Virus record (IMG/VR): IMGVR_UViG_3300010883_000096
Coordinates: 1-41,961 of that record
Reading direction: 5' to 3' (one strand)
Origin: a virus
Length of the DNA stretch: 41,961 nucleotides
Below are positions 37,821 to 41,961 of the stretch, one piece after another. Below the pieces are notes generated by a model. It saw only the letters and a list, made by a program, of their open reading frames with translations, was not told where the DNA came from and made no database searches. Positions within the stretch are counted from its first letter, which is position 1; each line of letters opens with the position of its first letter. A program made the position numbers and the translations under genes.

Positions 37821-38071
37821 TGGCTATTGACACTAAAGCAAAGAGAATGGCGGCTCGAAGGAGCCACTTGGTTCTCCCTGATGGGGGTATTGAGGTATTT
37901 GATAGAGTGACTATTGCCCATTTATACCCTCTTACAGTGGTGGTAGTTCTTACCTCTAGTTGTGGGAGCATTGAGGTTTATCAGATAGACGGATTTATTT
38001 CCATAGGAAGTATAGACGGAAATGTTTCAATTGATTCCATTAACGGTCTTATAGGTGTATCCGAATGTTAG
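37820..38071 (+). CDS. Small beta-repeat protein, 83 aa
   Basis: A GTG start at 37820 shares its G with the preceding stop. The first half begins MAIDTKAKRMAARRSHLVLPDG, and the second half consists of short isoleucine-rich repeats (CGSIEVYQIDGFISIGSIDG, then NVSIDSINGLIGV) spaced about 7-10 residues, which would build a small solenoid. It overlaps the next gene by seven bases. Its position immediately before the connectors indicates a virion protein; no family is assigned. Confidence 0.55.
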   Translation: MAIDTKAKRMAARRSHLVLPDGGIEVFDRVTIAHLYPLTVVVVLTSSCGSIEVYQIDGFISIGSIDGNVSIDSINGLIGVSEC

Positions 38072-38385
38072 TACAACTCGGTATAAACGAAAATAATTTA
38101 ATCGAGTGGGATGAGATGATTAATCCTGCCGACGATACTTACGTAAATGATGCCACAGTTACTTTTACTTTGGTGGATTCTTCGGACGTAGATGTTCCTT
38201 CTGCTATAGGACTTTCCATGTCTTATGTTGCAGCCAGTGATGGTAAGTACCAAGGAACTTTACCAAAGGCGGTAGCGGCTACTTTGACACAAGGGGCTCA
38301 GTATTCTCTTGAGGTTACTGCCACCGGGACGGTTGAAGGATTCAGAAAAATAGCTTGTAAAGCATCTTATCATGGAGCAGAATAA
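38065..38385 (+). CDS. Hypothetical structural protein, 106 aa
   Basis: ATG 38065 overlaps the previous stop by 7 bases. The 106-residue product looks like a single immunoglobulin-like or bacterial Big-type beta-sandwich (strands ATVTFTLVDSSDVDV, SMSYVAASDGKYQGTL, and AQYSLEVTATG). It is coupled to the connector gene by TAATG. A structural role at the head-tail or tail-spike interface is the simplest reading; no specific family is identified. Confidence 0.55.
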   Translation: MLVQLGINENNLIEWDEMINPADDTYVNDATVTFTLVDSSDVDVPSAIGLSMSYVAASDGKYQGTLPKAVAATLTQGAQYSLEVTATGTVEGFRKIACKASYHGAE

Positions 38386-39101
38386 TGGGTAATTACGCAA
38401 CAGTTTCGGAAGTGAGAAGCTTTGTAGTAGATGGGTGCTTGGTTGATTTAAGTGCTTATGATGATGTTCGCATAGGTTTAGATATTGACTTGGCCGAGTC
38501 TTTTATTGAAGGCGTCACCAATGATATTTTCTATTCAAAGACTGAGACTAATCTGTTTGACGGTAATGGACTTACCCGATTATTTTATATGCCCTTGATT
38601 GCTTATCCGATTATTGCTTCAACTTCAATCACGGAAGTTGATATCGATGGGACTACAGTATTAGATACTTTCGTAAAAGACGATGACTTTAAGGAGTATC
38701 CTCACTACATTGAGACAGCTAAAACTTTCGCAGGTGATACTGCTAGACGTAGATTTGGGACGGGTGGAAAGTGGCCTAAAGGACAGAAGAATATAAGTAT
38801 TGTAGGTACATGGGGACGAGCTACTACTCCCAACGAGATTGCCAGAGCTACGATTTTATTGACTTTAGAGAGTCTTGTTCCTGGTAGTGTTGGGATGCGA
38901 CCCGCTGGAATCCACGAAGCTGCATGGGATGACTTTCGCATTAAAGTCATTGAAGGTAAAAGTGGGGATTTTCAATCTGGGGAGTTGACAGGATACCAAG
39001 AAGTTGATATACTAGTGAGAGATCACATGAACTGGGTAGATATGTTTAACGTTGTCCCCGATGAAAAGCAGACTTTTGACAACACTTTAGTAATTGATTA
39101 A
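38385..39101 (+). CDS. Head-tail connector protein (gp6-like)
   Basis: A 238-residue protein whose N-terminus (ATVSEVRSFV, LAESFIEGVTND) resembles HK97 gp6-type adaptors that bind under the portal ring. A strand-rich middle (TNLFDGNGLTRLFYMPLIAYPI) resembles a conserved connector pattern, and a C-terminal helical region (ARATILLTLESLVPG) follows. It begins a run of typical head-tail and tail genes and is separated from the capsid gene by about 10 kb. ATG 38385 overlaps the preceding stop (TAATG). Confidence 0.8.
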   Translation: MGNYATVSEVRSFVVDGCLVDLSAYDDVRIGLDIDLAESFIEGVTNDIFYSKTETNLFDGNGLTRLFYMPLIAYPIIASTSITEVDIDGTTVLDTFVKDDDFKEYPHYIETAKTFAGDTARRRFGTGGKWPKGQKNISIVGTWGRATTPNEIARATILLTLESLVPGSVGMRPAGIHEAAWDDFRIKVIEGKSGDFQSGELTGYQEVDILVRDHMNWVDMFNVVPDEKQTFDNTLVID

Positions 39102-39107
39102 AAGGAA

Positions 39108-39123
39108 GTGCACACGCTTGCAC
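39108..39123 (+). repeat. Dispersed 16-bp motif, copy 10 (between SD and ATG)
   Basis: GTGCACACGCTTGCAC. The SD (AAAGGAA, 39101-39107) abuts its 5' side, and the ATG at 39132 lies 8 bases past its 3' side with no other SD. Hairpin folding would restore normal spacing. Confidence 0.85.
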
Positions 39124-39131
39124 TTTAATTT

Positions 39132-39539
39132 ATGGGAAGTAAGATCCCTTTATATGGAATGGTTCATCGGATTGACCTCTTTAGGTTAGTTCCTTCCGAT
39201 GATGGTGCAGGAGGGATACTCACTACACCCAAGATTTTTTCGGAAAGTGCTCGGTGTAGAGTAACTACTTTATCGGCTGAGGAGTCTCAAAAGTCGTATG
39301 GACTAGACTCGGCACAGCACTGGTTGGTGATTCTAAAGAGAATTGTAGATATTGTTGAAGGGGACGATTTAGTTTGCCTCTCTGTAAATTCAATGTCAGC
39401 TCCTATTAAGAGACGAAATTCGGAGAATAGTCTTTTCTATTATAGAGTATTGAAGGTTAAACTTCAGCAGGATGACTTAGGGAAAGATCATCACATGTCA
39501 TTAGTTCTTGAAAAAGAAGCAGTGGAGACTGATACATAA
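39132..39539 (+). CDS. Head closure / head-tail joining protein
   Basis: A 135-residue protein with a strand-rich pattern (VHRIDLFRLVPSDDGAGG, then RCRVTTLSAEESQKSYGL, then HWLVILKRIVDIVEGDDLVC) typical of phage head closure proteins (SPP1 gp16/HK97 gp9-like small beta-barrels). The gene order connector - this - gp10-like - terminator - tube is the standard head-tail order and supports the call. The ATG at 39132 has no conventional SD; AAAGGAA lies on the far side of repeat copy 10. One-base overlap with the next gene. Confidence 0.7.
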   Translation: MGSKIPLYGMVHRIDLFRLVPSDDGAGGILTTPKIFSESARCRVTTLSAEESQKSYGLDSAQHWLVILKRIVDIVEGDDLVCLSVNSMSAPIKRRNSENSLFYYRVLKVKLQQDDLGKDHHMSLVLEKEAVETDT

Positions 39540-40021
39540 TGGCTGCAAGATTAAAACTTTCAGCCGATGTATCGTCTATGCAGATAGAAGGGTTTAGTTT
39601 TCGTTTTAGAGAAGAAGTACAACAGGCTCTTATTGAGGCTTCAGATGAGATTTTTGTTCCTGCTATTAGAGATCAACTTGAAAAAAACAAGAGTATTTTT
39701 ACGCGAGCGTTATACGAATCAATAGATACAGTTGAGGGGCAAAGTACTTTTAGCCAACTGTCCATCCGTGTGGGATCTGAACTATCTTATGCTATGGGAG
39801 TTGAGAAAGGTCTTCTTCCTCATACACCAGAGTTTGAACGGTTACGTGAATGGGTGAAAGTAAAGCTTGGATTGTCTGGACCTGATGCCCACCTTGTAGC
39901 GATACGAATATCCAAGTCTATTAGAGAGAAAGGAACTCAGCCTCACCCATATCTGAAGGATACAATTGACGCTAACGAGAAGATTTTTGCCCAACGAGTT
40001 TTCAGTAAATTACGACGGTAA
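39539..40021 (+). CDS. HK97 gp10-like tail completion/neck protein
   Basis: A 160-residue protein beginning at ATG 39539 (TAATG overlap). The signature near the C-terminus, REKGTQPHPYLKDTI, resembles the conserved GTxPHPFL element of HK97 gp10 family proteins, which help join head and tail. A long helical N-terminal half (REEVQQALIEASDEIFVPAIRDQL) fits the family. The order between head closure and tail terminator genes supports it. Confidence 0.8.
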   Translation: MAARLKLSADVSSMQIEGFSFRFREEVQQALIEASDEIFVPAIRDQLEKNKSIFTRALYESIDTVEGQSTFSQLSIRVGSELSYAMGVEKGLLPHTPEFERLREWVKVKLGLSGPDAHLVAIRISKSIREKGTQPHPYLKDTIDANEKIFAQRVFSKLRR

Positions 40022-40025
40022 CTAA

Positions 40026-40490
40026 ATGTCTCATAGAATTTTGATTGGAAATATTGCGACTATCCTTAGGGCTGACACTGGTGTGGGCTCTTTGGTAGCA
40101 TTGACCAAACATAATACTACTAAAAAGATACTTAGAATTGCTAGAGATTCGCCGGATGTGAAAGGTATGGTTCCTTTCTTAGGTATATTTCTACAGCAAT
40201 CGGTGGCTGTTCAACCAGATGTAACAAGGTTGCAAGTAGCAAGAATTCATTTTAGATGCTATTCTTCGGATGAGATGGTCTCGGTGGATATAGCTGACAG
40301 AATGGAATCTCTGCTTAAGCAGGATGATACAGATACCGAGCGTACTTACTTGAATTTTACAGGCAATGGCGTGAAGAATCTTTCTACTCTTCTTCGCCCA
40401 CGGACAGGAGCACGATTCGATGACGATACAGATATATGGCTGTCCTCAGTCCAAGCAGACGTTTATTGGATAGACGCTACTTGTCCTTGA
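40026..40490 (+). CDS. Tail terminator protein
   Basis: A 154-residue protein located between the gp10-like and tail tube genes, the position of tail terminator proteins in siphophage/myophage operons. The sequence (SHRILIGNIATILRADTGV near the start, then DEMVSVDIADRMESLLKQ, then IWLSSVQADVYW) has an alpha-beta alternation compatible with the family, with no specific motif. ATG 40026; no strong SD, but the previous stop is only 5 bases upstream. Confidence 0.6.
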   Translation: MSHRILIGNIATILRADTGVGSLVALTKHNTTKKILRIARDSPDVKGMVPFLGIFLQQSVAVQPDVTRLQVARIHFRCYSSDEMVSVDIADRMESLLKQDDTDTERTYLNFTGNGVKNLSTLLRPRTGARFDDDTDIWLSSVQADVYWIDATCP

Positions 40491-40516
40491 CACATAGTTT
40501 TAACTAGGAGTTTATT

Positions 40517-40999
40517 ATGGCTTTAGATGCCGACAACATTATCATCGGGGCCGCAGAGGTCTCACTTGATGGTACAGATGTAGGGCATACTACGGGAGGA
40601 ACCTCCTTTAGGTATGAACCTAGTTTTTCGGATATCGAATCTGATCAAGCGGTTGGAGTTGTCCGTAAGGCAAAAAACAGCGAAAAGATGTTTGTAGCTA
40701 CTCAGATGTTAGAGGGAACTCTGGCTAATCTGAAGCTTGCAATGGGCCAACCCGCTACCAACTTGGTCGGCTCTACTTTAACAATTGGGTACAATGATAG
40801 TTGCTTTATCGTTGAACACTCTGTTATCTTGGTAGGTCCTAGCCCAAGTTGTGGAACACGAACAATTACGTTCACGAAATGTGTTTCAATGGGAACTCTT
40901 GAATATCAAATGCAGAAGGATAATCCTTCTCAGTTGAACCTGGAGTTGGAAGTCTTGAAAACAGACGCCGGAATCTTCGGCACAATTGTTGATAGTTAA
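40517..40999 (+). CDS. Major tail tube protein
   Basis: A 160-residue protein with strands in pairs (NIIIGAAEVSLDGTDVGHTTGG, FRYEPSFSDIESDQAVG, then NLKLAMGQPATN) typical of tail tube proteins, where an N-terminal loop and a beta-sandwich stack into the tube. It follows the tail terminator, matching conserved order. ATG 40517 has an SD (TAGGAG, 40506-40511). Confidence 0.7.
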   Translation: MALDADNIIIGAAEVSLDGTDVGHTTGGTSFRYEPSFSDIESDQAVGVVRKAKNSEKMFVATQMLEGTLANLKLAMGQPATNLVGSTLTIGYNDSCFIVEHSVILVGPSPSCGTRTITFTKCVSMGTLEYQMQKDNPSQLNLELEVLKTDAGIFGTIVDS

Positions 41000-41028
41000 G
41001 TTCTAACTTAGAGAGAGGAGGTGATCTT

Positions 41029-41247
41029 GTGGCTTCTAGTGAGTTCGGATCATTAATTGACGCTGAGTTAAACAGTCTGAGTATTAGTACTCAGGAGCAA
41101 GTTGCTACGTTCAGGGCGTTACCCTGGGAAACTGGCGACATGTCAACTATGTTAGCTAGTCTGAAAACAAGCACTGGTCAAGCGTGGGTATCTCGTAAGA
41201 GAGTTCGACACGACACCATCCGTTTGTTAAAAGAAGGTTCTTTGTAA
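41029..41247 (+). CDS. Hypothetical small protein, 72 aa
   Basis: A GTG start at 41029 is preceded by AGGAGGTGATC (41016-41026), a perfect 11-base match to the 16S rRNA 3' end, which probably compensates for the weak codon. The product is acidic and helical (SLIDAELNSLSISTQEQVATF, KTSTGQAWVSRKRVRHDTIR), with no recognised family. Given its place between tail tube and later tail genes it may be a tail assembly component. Confidence 0.65.
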   Translation: MASSEFGSLIDAELNSLSISTQEQVATFRALPWETGDMSTMLASLKTSTGQAWVSRKRVRHDTIRLLKEGSL

Positions 41248-41255
41248 GATTAATA

Positions 41256-41271
41256 GTGCACACGTTTGCAC
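41256..41271 (+). repeat. Dispersed 16-bp motif, copy 11
   Basis: GTGCACACGTTTGCAC, 8 bases after the preceding stop and 28 bases before the ATG at 41300. The SD (GAGAGGAAA) lies between. Confidence 0.85.
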
Positions 41272-41299
41272 TTCACCTATTTTTTGAGAGGAAATACAG

Positions 41300-41677
41300 A
41301 TGGTTGCGACTTACGCTTACACTAACTTGGCCGGAGGGTTCGGAGACTTCACTGTTGTCAAGAGTACTCCTAGTGGAGCTATTGTTGTCTTCACTATTAC
41401 TGACACAGCGAATCTGCTCACCAATGATCCTAAGATGATTCGATCTGTCTTGGCAGACGCAATTGATCAATGGATCGCTTTGGAACGAGCTGACCTGGAT
41501 ACCAACGGCGACAGTGCTGTTAAAGGTTCCAGTGAGTTCGATGGAGTCGGAGACGGTTTCAGTGAGTTCGCTTGGGACTTCGATGACAAAACTGCGACAG
41601 TAACATTGACTGCCTTGACGAACATTAGTTCTACCGGCAACCTTACTGTCAGCATTCCTTACGCAGACGTTGTATAA
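41300..41677 (+). CDS. Hypothetical tail-region protein, 125 aa
   Basis: ATG 41300 with SD GAGAGGAAA. A Thr/Val/Asp-rich beta protein (VATYAYTNLAGGFGDFTVV, IVVFTITDTANLL, then TATVTLTALTNISSTGNLTVS) with a helical middle (RSVLADAIDQWIALERAD). It follows repeat copy 11 and precedes a gene in the tail-chaperone position. It is likely a virion protein; no family is recognised. An out-of-frame ORF at 41256-41438 is its shadow. Confidence 0.6.
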   Translation: MVATYAYTNLAGGFGDFTVVKSTPSGAIVVFTITDTANLLTNDPKMIRSVLADAIDQWIALERADLDTNGDSAVKGSSEFDGVGDGFSEFAWDFDDKTATVTLTALTNISSTGNLTVSIPYADVV

Positions 41678-41707
41678 GGTTAGCCTTTAAAAGGAGTTAG
41701 AGATACG

Positions 41708-41961
41708 ATGAGTACAGACGATACGATAAAAGAAGAGACCTTAAATTATGAAACATCTGAACTAAACGAAGCCGCGTTCTTATGGACTCATGAGGATGTC
41801 GTGGACTTACAGAAGCTTGAAGACAGTAAGCACCGGCAAGGAATTATTGACTTCAAGTTTCTTGTTCAGATGGATAAAGCTGCATTTGCAAAACTTATGT
41901 GGGACTATGCGAACTCCAAAGCTCGTGTAGACCCGCATAAGTTTGTTGCAAAGCAGAATCG
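41708..41961 (+). CDS. Tail-region protein, 3' partial (possible tail assembly chaperone)
   Basis: ATG 41708 follows AAAAGGAGTTAG (SD AAGGAG, 41691-41696) and the frame stays open to the window end, giving 84 complete codons. The visible part begins MSTDDTIKEETLNYETSELN and is acidic and helical, with KHRQGIIDFKFLVQMDKAAF and AKLMWDYANSKARVD segments. In many phages the gene between tail tube and tape measure encodes a tail assembly chaperone; here only position supports that. The end is beyond the window. Confidence 0.6.
   Translation, partial: MSTDDTIKEETLNYETSELNEAAFLWTHEDVVDLQKLEDSKHRQGIIDFKFLVQMDKAAFAKLMWDYANSKARVDPHKFVAKQN

Noticed and set aside
600-41271. CRISPR array from the 16-bp repeats
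   Set aside because: Copies are kilobases apart with genes between them and no regular spacers or cas genes.
41256-41438. 60-aa plus-strand ORF
   Set aside because: Starts in the dispersed repeat and overlaps the better-supported gene at 41300 in another frame.

Overview
The window is an internal segment of a double-stranded DNA tailed-phage genome, or of a prophage. Every gene I can support is on the + strand. Genes are tightly packed, often with ATGA, GTGA or TAATG stop/start overlaps. The diagnostic set is a small and large terminase subunit, portal, HK97-type prohead protease, major capsid protein, head-tail connectors, tail terminator and tail tube. No bacterial housekeeping genes, tRNAs, integrase or rRNA were seen. 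The host cannot be named. The phage encodes CsrA, a twin-arginine-signal protein and several Sec-signal proteins, so it infects a bacterium. Base composition is moderately AT-rich.

Layout: (1) About 1-5.4 kb is an early or metabolic region with ThyX, a small HNH endonuclease, a DUF5664-like nucleotide hydrolase domain, an ATP-dependent DNA ligase and several unknown small genes. Two RNA-like, highly base-paired intergenic stretches flank the thyX-HNH pair. (2) About 5.5-12.6 kb is a translationally coupled cassette of methyltransferases, glycosyltransferases and a radical SAM/SPASM enzyme, with a 36-codon remnant of one methyltransferase inside it. (3) About 12.7-20.3 kb holds a DnaQ-like exonuclease, coiled-coil unknowns, CsrA, an orphan domain resembling the RarA/MgsA C-terminus, a Tat-signal protein, a sugar-nucleotide epimerase with another glycosyltransferase, and a ParB-like protein. 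(4) About 20.3-28.0 kb is packaging and head: TerS, TerL interrupted by a LAGLIDADG intein inside its Walker A motif, portal, protease with a probable nested scaffold, and capsid. (5) About 28.1-38.1 kb is an accessory block between capsid and connectors: a GT9 glycosyltransferase, a lipase flanked by small membrane proteins (a candidate lysis unit), a secreted protein, a matrixin-like metalloprotease, an exported thioredoxin-like protein and beta-rich fibre-like proteins. (6) About 38.1 kb to the end is connectors, tail terminator, tail tube and the start of the tail region.

The most unusual feature is a 16-bp motif, consensus GTGCAcACGyTTGCAC, present 11 times and always in the same orientation. 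Ten copies are intergenic just upstream of a start codon and one is inside a gene. The GTGCA/TGCAC arms are invariant. The copies punctuate the genome at module boundaries: before the glycan cassette, exonuclease, csrA, terS, capsid and tail genes. It could be a DNA operator, since copy 1 overlaps the -35 of an extended -10 promoter. It could also be an RNA hairpin: in two cases it lies between the Shine-Dalgarno sequence and the ATG, so folding it would restore normal spacing.
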